NCBI GenBank assembly: GCA_030549175.1
Contig: JAUKUA010000009.1
Span: 1 to 64,000, forward strand
From: Lasiosphaeris hirsuta
Taxonomy: Eukaryota; Ascomycota; Sordariomycetes; Sordariales; Lasiosphaeriaceae
Direction: 5' to 3'
DNA: 64,000 bases
Position numbers and translations under genes: made by a program. Below the pieces are notes generated by a model that saw nothing but the letters and a program-made list of their open reading frames with translations, ran no database searches and had not been told where the DNA came from. Positions 34,084 through 46,417 of this stretch are shown here, piece after piece. The first letter of the stretch is position 1; each line of letters opens with the position of its first letter.

Positions 34084-35813
34084 CTACAAGACCACGTCCA
34101 TCGTGCCGTCGTCATTAAAGTAGCTCGTAAGGCCGTATCTCTCGGCGATTTTGCTACACAGGGGTTAGTTAGCTTGGCACGACAAGGGGAGAGAAATTTC
34201 GGCCTGGACCTACCAAAACTCAATGGTTCCCATGGCAATCGTGCGCAGTCCGTCAATATACCTAACGAGGTCCTCACGGACCTTTTCGCTCTCCTTGCTA
34301 CAGTACTTTTGCACAATTACAGCGGCTTCGTCAAACCGGTCTCGGCAGCCTTCGAGTCTCCTCATCAGCTCGGGAATGACGGCGTCGAGGGGGCGGCCTT
34401 GGTGGTATAGAACTGGCACCGCGTTGTGGACGCAGCCAGCCGCCTAGATCAGAAAGTTGATTAACAGTCGACCTCCATGATAAAATAGGAAAAACACGTA
34501 CCAGTTCCTTCTTCACGGACAGGACATCATTGCCGCTACAAACGACAGAAACGTTAGTCGGGCCATGGACGGAATCGTGGCCAGCGATGGCAACCCACAT
34601 GATGATGTTGATGTCCACCTCCTTCCACAAGGCCTGCATCTCGGGAGAATCGAGGATCCGCTGAGGTATTTCCATGCCGTACGCAATTCTTGGGCGCACA
34701 CGGCGTGTCAGCATCTGCACACACACCCAAGGCTTCTTTGCTTCTTCAGGCGGGACTCACTGGGTGATGTAGCAGTAGATGCGAACGGCAGAGGTATAGT
34801 ATCGGATCGCAAAATAGCTGTCAAAGTCGACTGACGTTTCGCCAGTCAGGCGCTCCCTCTGTTCAATCGCACAGTGGTCAAAGTAGTCCTTGAGCTCCTT
34901 GGCGAGCCCCTCGCGGAATGCTAGAGAAGAGAGAGAGAGAGACTTAACAAAAGAGACTCGGTCAACTTGGGGGTCGTTTTTTTTTTGTTATCACGAACCT
35001 CTGCTGTGGTTGCGTTGGACCGCCCGGCCAAACTCCTTGAAGGTGCTGCAGGGAAGATTCGGGGCCGCGGGTTCGCGCTTCGACTTGAGTCCGAGGTGGC
35101 CGAGAAGGGCGTGAGACCACGACCCCTTCTCGCCCTTCTCGCCACGGGAAGCTGGTAGCGGCAGCCACGACGAGAGCTTTGCTGCAAGGGTTCCCGTTTG
35201 CGGTTGCAGCGGCTCCAAGCCGAGCCAGTACCGTGTATAGTCAAGAGTTTGCTCACGATACCGAGCCGAGGCCGAGAAGTCCATTGAGAGATCCTCATCG
35301 TTCGCGTCCATGAGGTCGTCAAAGGCAAAGATCCAGTACGAGAAGATGCCGGCGACAAATAGCGACTCATACTCGACTTCTGGGTACCAACTGCGAAAAC
35401 GACTTGTCAGTACCGGACACATATATATATAAAGGGGCAGGCAGTGCAGCGACAACATACATGGATGCAAAAAAGGCAAAGTCGTTCTTGGCTGCTCTCC
35501 GACGGCTCGCCTCATCGGGGTAGACACTGTAAATGTGGTAAAGGCGTCAGCAACACAAACATGATGCTCATCCTGTCAGCACACGCCCCAGCTCGTCCCA
35601 CCTTGCAACGGTCTCATCAAGCTTGACCTTGAGGCGCTTGTAGTACTTGTTCCGGCCACCTGATGGCCAAGTAGGGAACAAGTCGACCATGTTGGGAACA
35701 TGCATGACCTGGCCTTGTAGTTCGGCGATCAACTTGGCGTGTGCCTCGTTGTTTGATGGCGAGGTGATGCCATTCTGCTCCATCTTGCGCGGCAGAGCGT
35801 TGGTGGAAGCCAT
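34084..35813 (-). CDS. Class I terpene synthase (sesquiterpene cyclase type)
   Basis: Predicted 417 residues from eight exons: 35602-35813, 35461-35526, 34999-35390, 34761-34920, 34599-34688, 34502-34535, 34214-34443, 34084-34153, frame continuous throughout. Class I terpene synthases ionise a prenyl diphosphate and cyclise the cation. FAFDDLMDAND gives the aspartate-rich DDxxD metal motif, and NDVLSVKKE, created by splicing exons 5 and 6, gives the canonical NDxxSxxxE motif. YIDGLRTIA and ERYG near the end match the late conserved region with the RY pair. Length and lack of a prenyltransferase domain suggest a sesquiterpene, but C20 cannot be excluded. Between the helices after DDLMD and FREGLAKELK sits an unusually long Lys/Glu-rich loop (ASRGEKGEKGSWSH). 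No targeting signal, so cytosolic. Product unknown. Confidence 0.88.
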
Positions 35814-37302
35814 TGTTGGTGAGCGGGCTTGCGGTATCGAGGAGGGATGGAGCTGCAGAGTTGGGGCGGGAGTAGTGAGAAAGGGGGGGGGAGGGGGAGG
35901 GGGAGGACGGCGGCTTAATAAGTGTGTGTGTTTGCAAGTCTGCAGAGATCGAGGTGGCACTACAGGTCGGTACTTGGGCACTTACTCTGGGTGTTGCTCA
36001 TCTACGCCCCGTATCTTGCCCCCAACGGACATGTTGTCCACGGTGGCTATCGGGAAGCGAGGTCGGTCACCTCCATATGCCCGCTTCCCGGCGTTATCAA
36101 CCCCGGTCACTTTCGTATCCCGGCCGCATGGTTGATAATATGATAGAGATATGGGGGGGGGGGGGGGGGGAAGGGGGCGCGGCTCCAGTCTACCGACCAT
36201 TAGAGTCATGGATATCCACCCGTGGACGGGCGAACTTACTCACGTCGACGTCGCCTGCGTGATCGGTGGCATGGCGACAAGAAAGGCTGAGACAAGGACA
36301 TTTGCCGTGGGCAACATGTCTCATTAGTCTTGCACACACACACACACACTGGCAGCTTCAAATCCCAGCGTCTACACAGTCTGACCCGAACCAAGGGTCG
36401 TATCTGCAAGCAAGCAGGGTCCCCGTAGCCCAGCAGTTGTTCCAGAGGTCGATGGGTGGAAGTGTCGACACTATACGGTCGCAAGGCTGACCTATTGGCC
36501 TGTCAAAGAAGCATGGTCTCCACCGTGGGTTGGTGGGCAAGCGGTCCCGGCCACTTTGCTATCCCGGCATCCCAGCTGCATGGGTTGGTCATGGTCGGTA
36601 CGGTGTAAAAGGTGATGTCGGTGCTGCGGGTGCTGCGGGTGCAGCGAAGAACGGCGCCGTCGAATCACACGTGCCCAGGTGTACGCGTGCTACCTGATCG
36701 CCACCCCGAGCAGAGGGCATGGCTCCATCTGCAACATTCCGGGTTGGAAAACGCCTGTTGGATGTTGAGACAAAACGTTGTTCGTGCAGCTTTCCCACAA
36801 TGCCCGGACTTGGGATTTGGCTAGTGGCTGGGCCGTCCCACAACGCCAACCATCCAAAACAGGGAGCCCGGTCGCCAGTCGAACGGCCAACTCATTGGCC
36901 AGCGCCCCATTCAAGCTGGCTAGCGTCCACGCACCCAGAACTCTGGGGAACGGAGCTCTTTCTGCCCCCCCCCTGGCCAATCACCAGGTGAACCGATGCC
37001 TGCTTTATTGACGACACCTACATCTCCCATTACGGCAAACCGGCAAGTCCAGGGGCTCCAAGACAAGTCCAAAATGGCACAATCTTCTTTTTTGTCTTTG
37101 CCAATCCTGGTCAGAAATCGGGCTATCGCGCAATACGCAGCGCAAAAGCTCCCCCCCCCCCCCCACTTTGGGGGAGACAGCGGGAGACCAATGCAGCACG
37201 GAGCCTCGAGGATTTGTGAGAAGTGAGGTAGGCAAAGATACGGCATGTAGCTAATAAGGTATCTAGGTGGCCAGGTGGCCTGCTTCAACTGCTCTGGTTG
37301 GT
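35814..37302. other. Intergenic between terpene synthase and P450, with long G and C runs
   Basis: Holds a run of 18 G at 36153-36170 and 14 C at 37151-37164, plus a short CA repeat near 36336. No gene recognised. The left part is the terpene synthase promoter; a G/A-rich stretch lies just upstream of its start. Confidence 0.55.
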
Positions 37303-38877
37303 TTACACTCCGTGGACCGCTTCGGTTAGGCGAGCTTTCAGCGGACCCTTATCATAAAGAATGAAGGTCTTCTGGACATCCCAATCTAAGCTCTCCGCCA
37401 TAATCTCCATGTCAAAGCTCCAGACCAGGCGGGCAATGATAAGGCGCGTCTCCATGAGCGCCAAGCTCCGCCCAATACAGTTTCTTTTACCTATGCTAAA
37501 GGGCTGGAAGACGTCGCGGTTATCGTCCTTGTAACGCTCGTCTCCCAGCCATCTCTCGGGGACAAAGAGGTGCGGGTCTGCAAAGTTACTTTCAGAATGG
37601 TTGGCTGCCCATTGGGAAACATGCACATCGGCTCCGCCCGCGACGAATTTGCCATCGATGATGGCGCCCTCCTTGGGGACATATCGATGGATCGCCGCCG
37701 GAATGGGAGGCTGGATCCGCAGGCTCTCGTTAATGACGGCGTTGAGGTAGGGGAGTTGAGATGTGCTAGCAAAGGTCATATCGCTCTCGCGCGCAAACGT
37801 GGTGCGGATCTCCTGCTCGAGCTTGTGACGCGCATCTGGGTTTTTCATGAGCTGAAAGGCTGCCACGGTGAGCAGAGTTGCCGAAGTCTCGGACCCGGCC
37901 ATGACGAGAATCTGGGCGTTTGCGTACAGCTCGCCGAGGCTGATCCCATCCTTTTCCTCGACCTGCTCGAGGATGTGCGTCATGAAATCGAGGCGGCCGG
38001 CTGGCTTCTCCCTTCGGCGGTCCACCTTGTCCTTAGTGAGGGCCACGTGTTTGAGGATTTCGTCCATGACGTTCTTGGGAATTATCAGCTTGACGAGTCC
38101 TCCCAGCCCGTACCCCATGGTCAAGACAATTTGCCCGTAGAGCATCATCCTCAGCCGAGAGAGGATAAAGTGGATCCAGGGGTGAAACTGTGAATCCCGG
38201 AGGCAGTCAAAGGGCTCGCCAAACGTCAAGTCCCCAATCATGTCGAATGTAGTGAAATGAAACCATGCGCAGAGATCGATGACGGCACCACTGTTCTCCC
38301 GCATGCGCTGCACGAGGAGGTCGACGTACTTGTGGAAAACAGGCTCCTGCTCTCGCATTGCCTTGTCCGAGAAGGCCGGTGCCATGACACGGCGATGCCG
38401 GGCGTGCTGTGCGTGACTGGCCTGCCAGAGTATGCTGAAGGCGCCGAAATGCTCCATCTCCGTAATTCCATAGCTCGTGTTCAGATTCATGGGCTCCTTG
38501 CCTCTCCTGCCGAGGCAAATGTCCTTCCACGTCTCTGCGGTGATGTAGGACAACTCCCAGGGCGCGACGCGAACGACCGGACCGTATATCTCGTGAAGCT
38601 CGTGCATTTTCATGGTTATGTTGCCCCCCAGCTGTGTGACGATCTTGGGGAGGTTGGATCCACGGTACAGGAGCGGGCCTGGGTACCCAGCGAGGGGGTG
38701 GAACCAGACATTGTAGATGAAAAAAGCGACTGGGACAAGAACAAACTGCTAACGCGTCAGTATCCTGACCAACGCGAGTTCGGAAAGAGGACAAAAACAT
38801 ACCAGAGCGGCGAGGCTAGTGCCGACGTATAGCCAGGGCAGGCCCTGGACTGATTCCCAGAGAAATGGGGCACTCAT
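37303..38877 (-). CDS. Cytochrome P450, CYP65-like
   Basis: Predicted 505 residues; exon 1 38803-38877, exon 2 37303-38745. Heme monooxygenase anchored in the ER by an N-terminal helix (FVLVPVAFFIYNVWF) followed by the proline hinge HPLAGYPGP. AGSETSAT is the oxygen-activating I-helix motif, ESLRI the ExxR of helix K, FVPERWLGDERY the PERF-like region, and FSIGKRNCIGRSLAL the heme loop with the Cys thiolate. All residues needed for catalysis are present. VRVAPWELSYITAETWKDI and the stretch around GEPFDCLRDS recall the CYP65 group, which includes trichothecene C-15 hydroxylase (Tri11). Relation to that group is inference from recall. It lies 1.5 kb upstream of the terpene synthase on the same strand, which suggests it oxidises the terpene. 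Confidence 0.92.
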
Positions 38878-41800
38878 ATTGTCGACGGATGAGGCCACCA
38901 ACGGACGAGGCGCTGAGCTGGCGCTTGCGAAAAATCAAGGATTTGAAAGTGTTGACTGGGTAGGTAGGTAGCTTATCCGAGGTCTTGGGTCAGGTGGTAT
39001 TGCTTCGCGACAAGATGATGGAGAACTCCGAAGGGACGGGTCGAACAGTAGCAAAAACCGCCCGGGAAGCCTGAGCATGACTGCCTTGCTTTTCTGGCGT
39101 CTGTAGTGGATTGCAGGAGTTCAAGTCTTGAACATCTGATGCTGCGCGCGAACTGTCAGGGGGGTACGTAGCACTTGCGCGAGCCCAGTATGATCCACTG
39201 TGCTGCACAATCCAATCCCATCCTATGTACAACTCCTCAGTACGTTTCTCTTTGCATCCGGCCGCAGCAGTCCAGACCCTCTTGCTGCTGCCCGCTGCAT
39301 TCGGCTGCGGCAGTTCGAGCAAAAAGTCTGTGTCAACATGCAGCTTTCCCCATTTCTGCTGTCCGAAAGGCCCAATGGCAGCGTCCCGGCCGCATGATGT
39401 TGACTCATATTGATTGGACCTACTACATTGCAGCGCGGAACCCTGGAAGTCTCGAATCGGTAAAAGAAACATGTTGCTAGGCGCCGCCGCCTGCATTCCA
39501 CGACCGATACCAAAAGCGCCCGATAAGCGGGAGCGAGAAGGGATACACCCATGAACCCGCAAATGCTCATGTCCGGTAACCATTCCCAGTAGTCTGATAG
39601 TACATGGTGCGCTGCCTGCCCGCCGGCCGAATCCCATGGTTTAGCATGAACTTTTAATGACACGGAACAATGAACAATCCGATTGTAGGCCATGGTGGCT
39701 CTGTTCATAGCACCTACTGTGACTGTGCCCTTGACCCCCATCAATCGGATCATATGCGGTGTGTCAACAAGCAAGGGTGCAGGGATGGACTCCTCCCATA
39801 CCTCTGGTGCTCGCCGACATACTAAACTCTTGAACCTTTCTTTTTTTCTTAGTGAACGAGAGATGTAATTAGCCCAGAACACCATTTAATGTCAACGCTA
39901 TTTTGAGCGCTGTTGGTTATTCCAAAACGCACAAGCTATCCATTGAGCCAATAGGCGTTCAATTACTGTGCTAGGCCTCGGCGTCCTCGGCATCCTAGTT
40001 GGGTCAGGTGCATCGCGTCATGTCGTTGATGAACTGCACAAGTGTCGTTCCTTGTCTCGGTCGTTGGCTTATTACCCCAGCTCGGTCGATCTCCTGTAGT
40101 CCCATTACACAGAATAGGACCATACCCTCTTAAAACCGGACTGCACGCGCCCAGGCTGGAAAGCATCTTTGCGGGTCGGTCCCAAAAGCTCGAATACCTC
40201 CGAATGCCTCATAGCTGCAGCTAGAGTAATTATAGGTTTGTAGTCATGCATCGCATTGCGCTTGGGCAGAGACCCTTGCCGCAGGATCAAGGTGGATTCT
40301 GGATCGGCGTTGGACTTTAGCAATTGCCGAAAGGAAGCACCAGCAGCAGCACCAGCAGCAGCAGCACCAGCAGCAGTACCAGCACCAGCAACAGCATTAG
40401 GCTGGGTTCACCGTCAGGTCCTGGGAAGCTAGGTCGGGTTCCGGACAAAAAGTTGCCTCGCCGGCGCAATCATCCCCGATAGCGGATTGCAGAGCGATGA
40501 TTACCTTGGGTAGCTTGAGAGTCCCCTTTCCGAAAGAGATTGAATGCACCCAGTTCTACTCGTACACCACAATTTTCTTCACCTTCAGAGTCTTGTGTGA
40601 TCTCTATTCTTTTCCGTACAGCACTTACTCCGCAGTGGATGAGTTCTCATTGAAAGCCTTCAGATTCTAGCTGCCTCAGTATCTCCAATCCTACCTACCC
40701 CGGAAGCAAAGATCAATTAGCGCGGCGCCCCTCGAGGAAGGGGTAACTGCATGCGTATGTCACAGATGCTACAACCATATGAGTAGGGGAGCAGTTTCAC
40801 CCCAGATCGAGTAGATCATGCGGTCGAGCATCACTTTTCTAACCAATATGACTGACTATGGAAAAGCGAAGCAAGGTTGTTACCAGCTAAATGCTGAGAT
40901 GTGACGTTGAACCTTGCCATGATTGAACCTGGTGTTGGCTTGCAGCTCGGCGCAGCCACCCGCTGGGCAAGGAAGTGAGTCGCCCGATAAGATGGGCTTA
41001 TGTTGTGAAACGTCACACAAGAGAGGGGGGGGGCTAAAATTATCAAACGACACTAGGAAATGAAGCTTATTCACAGCAAAGTGATCGTCGTTTCATGTAA
41101 TGATGAAATTTACCGACAACACCACGCTCAAATTTCGGGTTGGCTTTTTCTTCAAAATTCCATCTTCCATCTTGTCGTAAAGGTGAGTGGATTCTTGGTT
41201 CGATTTATTCCTGTGAAACCATTGAATCACCACAATCGGGAGATATTGGTCCGCACAGTGTAGGTGAGAGGGAAATATACGGATAATCAGCTTATTATTG
41301 GTTGAAGAAAGGTGGTTTCCCTCACACAGTCAAATCTGCACCGCGCTATCAAAACCAAGCACTTCTCTTAGTAGGAGGAAATCCGTCAAAATGGGCGCTT
41401 ACATATCCCTCTTCCAATTCAAAAGTAAAGAATACACACCACAGTACGAGACCTCCCACAGTACCAGCGTTTGACTCCTGATACAACCTATAGTCGTCAC
41501 CTAATGCGAAGTCCATCTGTCGAAGGGGCTGTCCATTGTGATGTAATGCATTTCCACGCAAAATAAAGTTTTCCCTTCAGTGATGGGACGGTATAAGGAT
41601 GGCAAATGCGTCGTGTCGCGTATACCTATTGCGAAACAGAGGGCAGAGGTTCAATGGTGCGGAAGTGACGGACAAGGGTTGACATAGCTAGGTGCTTTGC
41701 ACGATACAGTATTGGACAAATAATTATGTACAACGAGTTTCTAATAATCCCACATTTCGCGGTTTGCTTGAGGGTGAGTCGATACATAATCAACTTGTTA

Positions 41801-41990
41801 TTCCACCGCTGCGTCGATAATGTTCCTCCCCGGTGTCGTCGCCGTTGCGTCGTGATGTAATGAAATGCAGAAATACTACGTCGCCAGTCTACCCAGGTGC
41901 CCGCAATTAGTGCGGGAATATCAACAAGCCCTTTTAGGAAATATTCTTCACATACCAGTTCGACGCCTTGATATCGCTCTTTGGCAGCCC
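38878..41990. other. Long intergenic stretch, no gene recognised
   Basis: About 3.1 kb. It contains an imperfect CAG/CAC array (about 40338-40397). A minus-strand frame at 40105-40323 reads LLKSNADPES and AAAMRHSEVFELLG, faintly like an ankyrin repeat, but it is isolated. The DNA becomes AT-rich after 41000. Confidence 0.45.
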
Positions 41991-42206
41991 TCAGTCATCA
42001 GAATCTGGCAAGTTGTAGCAACATCCAATATCTCCAACGTCGTAGAAGGGACAGTCCCTTCCAACGTAAAAGCCGCCTCTCCGTAGACATTTCTGTTCGG
42101 TCATGCAGCGCCCGGAAGGTGTTGAGCGACCGCAAGGGGCTGGGTAGACCTCTGGCATAGCCAATGCGGTCATGAGAATCATTGCAAGCACTGCGATGCT
42201 TTTCAT
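41991..42206 (-). CDS. Small secreted six-cysteine protein
   Basis: Single-exon gene of 71 residues starting at MKSIAVLAM; an in-frame ATG 11 codons upstream (42239) is possible but would bury the signal peptide. MKSIAVLAMILMTALA is a clear signal peptide. The mature part of about 55 residues has six cysteines with spacing C-x8-C-x5-C-x11-C-x9-CC, with GG before the fourth Cys, CP at it, and an acidic tail. Spacing of this kind occurs in small disulfide-stapled modules of fungal and animal secreted proteins. I cannot name the family. Such proteins are often effectors, defence peptides or inhibitors; that is inference from size and cysteines only. It stands alone in AT-rich DNA, more than 1.9 kb from the next recognised gene. 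Confidence 0.65.
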   Translation of the reverse strand: MKSIAVLAMILMTALAMPEVYPAPCGRSTPSGRCMTEQKCLRRGGFYVGRDCPFYDVGDIGCCYNLPDSDD

Positions 42207-44143
42207 GGTGATGATAAGTTGGCGCTCAAATGACTTCAAGGGAAAATGGACGGAGTGCTAAAGTATCAAGCGTGTAATATGATCGGTTTGGAGTTTAAGT
42301 TGTTTGCGTCGCTCCGAATCGCTTTTTTACGATGGATCTTATTGATGGTTCAGGTTAGTAACTTCAATAAAACCAACCAAGGAAGTAAATGCGAACAAAT
42401 AATAAGCTTGTGCATTTCGCAAGCTTAGGCATTATATACCGAATGCAAAAGAAATGACAAACATCGGTTGCAAATTAAAATATATTACTGACATCATTTC
42501 GCCGGGAACTTGGCGTCATTGGCGGCGAGTTCTCAGACAACCATGTACCGGGTAAGTAGGTATTTGATTGCCCCCTACTTAACCACGCCTATGGTGAGTC
42601 CATATCAGGTGTTACTCGCAATCATTCAATTCCACCATTCCATTAATACCACGTGGTGGCTGTATGAATATCCGTTCTTGTATCGACATGTCTTTAGCCC
42701 TTTCGAAAAGTGGAAAGACCTGCTGCCACGCTCCAATATCAGGGAAATGCGACCGGAGACCTCGCTGATGGCTCTACGTCACTCCCTTGCGAGCTTTACC
42801 AGGTTAAAACTGTCGCTTATTTATGTCCATGTCACGACGGGATGCTTTCCACAGCCTCAGGCTCCTGTCCTTGAGCAAGCCTTGAAACGCCCTTCTGAAG
42901 CTGGTAAGTTCTCTGCAGCCGGCTTTTTTTCCTTCGGCTATGAGGAGCAGTGCTCCCACATTGAATTGCAGCTGGATCTTCAGACGGACTTAATCCCACA
43001 GAGTGATATGATCTTACTGTTCAAGGGTTTTCTGAATCGGTTGCTCTTCTGTAAGTGAGCCTTGAAATGGTCGTTGATGCATATAAATTACAATATATCT
43101 CTCCTAGGGATGAATAAAATAAAGTATCACAAGTCAATAAAACCTCATTCCAGCCCATGCTTGTGAGAAAAACTGCCGACTTCGCTGAACATCCGTATAT
43201 TGTTACTCAAGCCAAGATATTTGAAGTTGATATCCAAGCCAGACCCTGATCGGCTGCATCAGTTTTCGGGCCAATCAAACTGGGCGCCTTCGATTCTGAA
43301 GTGAATGAGAAATGTGATTGGTTTGAAAAAGGGTGCGGCCAATCAGGGCCTGACTTGATACCCACTTTAAATATCTCACTCTATGGTAATCCGTGATGCA
43401 AGCTCAAAAGGTTATAGCACAGCGAAATGTGTCAATACCTCACTACATCGCTGTCAAAATTTAGGCAAGGCGGTTGCACATCCTGACTTCCGGCGCCGAC
43501 GAGGTGGGCTTTCGTCTTCCTATTCCGCCTTTATTTGTGAAGAATTATCTGCTTGGCGCTGCGGCCACCCAAACATGAATCAATGAAGTGACCTGTGTTA
43601 CTGCTAAAGGTGACACAACACTAGGCAACTTGGCGAATAATGTCGAATCTCAACTCTGGAGTGTTGTCGTGCCTCCATCCGGCTTCTGCCAAGTGTTGCT
43701 AGCAATGTCCTCCAACCAAGATGAAAGCCGAATATTCTTGGCAAGGGAATGCTTTCAGAGAACCGGGCTTGCCAACCGGGGATCGCATGTGCGTCTGAGA
43801 CACTGCCTCCAATGAGAAAATTTCAGATCGCCATTATCGTCATTGACCATCGGCTGAGTGCTGGGCCACCGCCGTAGATCAATCGAGATGGTAAAGGGCT
43901 GAGGTTTTATTGCTGGCGGATGATGAAATGTCTCGGGCCTACTATGCCCTACTAGCACCACATTGTCTCACCCAACGAGCCCGGTCCGTGGCCATGTCGC
44001 AAGCCACATGCCACCGCCTGGGTGGTATATATCGGGGGCCAGAACAGTTTTCCCATTTTTTTTTAATTCCTTCTGCTGCCCTTTAATCTTCTCCTTGCAC
44101 ACACAGTCAACACCCAGGAGAGTTGCGCTTGTGGCCGACCATC
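42207..44143. other. Intergenic, AT-rich; promoter of the MFS gene at right end
   Basis: No gene recognised. The 182-codon frame at 42510-43058 lacks motifs. tatatat at 44026-44032, about 110 bp before the MFS start codon, followed by a C/T-rich leader, is a plausible core promoter. Confidence 0.45.
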
Positions 44144-45697
44144 ATGTTCTCCACAAAAGAGTCGCTAATAAGCGACTCTAACTTGGCACATCAGAAGGTC
44201 ACCTCCGAAGCACACAACTCGCTCGCCGTTTCTGACAGTCCAGATGAGCGCCGGCTCCGGACAAAAATCGACCTTCACATTGTGCCCATTGTCTCGATTC
44301 TTTACCTTTTTGCCTTTATCGACCGTGCCAACATCGGTAAGCAGCCAACATCGTCGACCAGACAGTCTCAAAGCAGCTGACGATCCCACCAACAAGGGAA
44401 CGCCAAGATTGCCGGCCTGGACAAAGATCTTGGCATGACTGGCTATGACTACAATGTGATAATTTCGACATTTTACATTGGATACATTGTTTTTGAGGTT
44501 CCAGCCATTGTTCTTTGCAAGTGGATTGGTCCCGGCTGGTTTCTCCCGGCCACCTCAGTGCTGTTCGGCATCTGCTCGGTCGGGACGGCTTTTGTCACCA
44601 CTGTCCCGCAGGCCTGTGTTGTTCGCTTCCTGCTGGGCATTTTTGAGGCCGGAATGATGCCTGGCACCACGTACTATCTTTCGCGATGGTACAGGCGGTC
44701 TGAGCTTACATTTCGGCTTTCGCTGTATCTTGTCACGGCACCACTGGCTGGCGCGTTTGGCGGCCTTCTTGCCAGTGGCATTCTCCGGCTATCACACTTC
44801 GGAGGGCTGACATCATGGAGGATGATTTTTGCCATCGAAGGAATATTGACGATTGGTCTCTCGCTGGTTGCTTTGCTGACACTCACCGACCGACCAGAGA
44901 CGGCACGTTGGTTGACAGTAGAGGAGAAGACTCTAGCCGTCGCACGGGTCAGGTCCGAGAGGGTGACAGCGCAAGTTCTGCTTGACAGCATGACGATGCG
45001 CAAGTTTTTCCGGGGGATTGCTAACCCCGTCACATTGAGTGTGGGCATTGTGTTTTTATTCGACGCTATCACAGTCCAAGCGATGGCTTTCTTTCTGCCG
45101 ACGGTTGTCAAAACAATCTACCCGGAATACGACACCGTCCAGCAGCAGCTCTACACAGCGCCGCCGTATGTAGTTGGAGCTTTCATGGTCGTTTTTTTGT
45201 CATATCTCAGTTGGCGGACAGACAGACGCCAGATCTTCTTCATCCTGACGGCGCCGGTGGTCATGGCGGGCTACATAATGTTCCTCGCTTCAAAGGAACA
45301 GCGAGTACGATACGGCGCGACCTTTCTCGTGGCGAGCTCCTTCACCTTGGGGACCTTAACCAACTCTCAGGTGTCGGCAAACGTAATCTCGGACACTTCA
45401 CGAAGTGGCGCCATCGCGTTCAACAGCATGTGTGCTCATCTTGGTGGGCTTGTTGGAACATGGGCTTTTCTCCCCTGGGACGGGCCACATTACCCGATTG
45501 GCAATGGACTGAACTTGGCAACTTCGGGAATGATTCTTGTCATAAGCTCCTTGACTCTGTTTTGGATGAATTGGGACAATCGGGCACGGGATAAAAGAGT
45601 AGCTGAAAGGGGGGATGCCGATGAGTCGTTGGGCTTGACGCAGCAGGAGGTAGAAGATTTGGATTGGAGACATCCGGCCTTTAGGTGGAAGCCATGA
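44144..45697 (+). CDS. MFS transporter, DAL5/anion-cation symporter type
   Basis: Predicted 497 residues; exon 1 44144-44336, exon 2 44397-45697. Twelve hydrophobic segments typical of the allantoate permease (ACS) family: KIDLHIVPIVSILYLFAFID then RANIGNAKIAGL across the intron, YNVIISTFYIGYIVFEVPA, LLGIFEAGMMPGTTYYLSRW, and ETARWLTVEEK in the central loop. The second half contains TNSQVSANVISDTSRSGAIA and the late NGLNLATSG helix, with a hydrophilic C-terminus ending EDLDWRHPAFRW. Members take up carboxylates, vitamins, amides or dipeptides with protons across the plasma membrane. The exact substrate cannot be read. The gene is intact, in contrast to the sugar permeases at the left end. No obvious partner gene lies next to it. 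Confidence 0.9.
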
Positions 45698-46417
45698 ACG
45701 GTGGTGATGTCCGCCAGGGGCGTTGGGTGTGCCCAAAAACAAGGAATATGAGTGACTGATCATTCGATGGATCTAATCCTGGCATTCCGTCAGGTAACGC
45801 GCTACAATGGAGAGTGAACGTTTCCGAAACATTTCCGTACTAGACTCACGCTATACACACCGATATTGTATTGCACAATGTATTCACAGTGTAAAAATGC
45901 ATCATGAGTGGAGTCGTGGGCGAGAAGATGATGGGAAACGTTGGTGGCATCAGCATGCAGTCACTGTTCCAAGTAGCATTTGTATGACCGGGAGAGTATG
46001 TAATGTAACAAGCGGTACATACGCAGCTTTGTTTGGGAGAACGTAATGTACGAATTCAAAGTACCATAGTTTCCAGGCAATGGCTGCCATTTTATTTGGC
46101 TGAGATTAAATGCCGGGAGTTTGGGCCTTCATCTAACAATGACGCGGGGTTCCATATAAAGGATTTCAGAAGGCATTGGTGGTAGCAGAAAACCGTGCAC
46201 CATGCAATTTACTTCTAATTAACATCCATCCTATAGATTCGCCGACATTGGCATAAGATCTAACATAAAGACAAGGCTCCAGGCTGAAGAAAGTAGATAT
46301 TTTTCTCGTAGCGCCAATTCAATATCCATGACGGACCCGCAAAATCGCGTTGTAACAATCCACAGGTCTTCTTCTTTGTATTACTTAGCCCCAACTCATC
46401 CAACGCGGGAAGCAGTA
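45698..46417. other. Intergenic, no gene recognised
   Basis: Only short frames. Upstream region of the aldose epimerase. Confidence 0.5.

Noticed and set aside
40105..40323. Ankyrin-like minus-strand fragment
   Set aside because: Two short phrases only, no repeat periodicity and no neighbouring ankyrin units, so not supportable as a gene remnant.
42510..43058. 182-codon frame in AT-rich DNA
   Set aside because: Non-ATG start in the long form, no motif, no signal peptide; likely chance.
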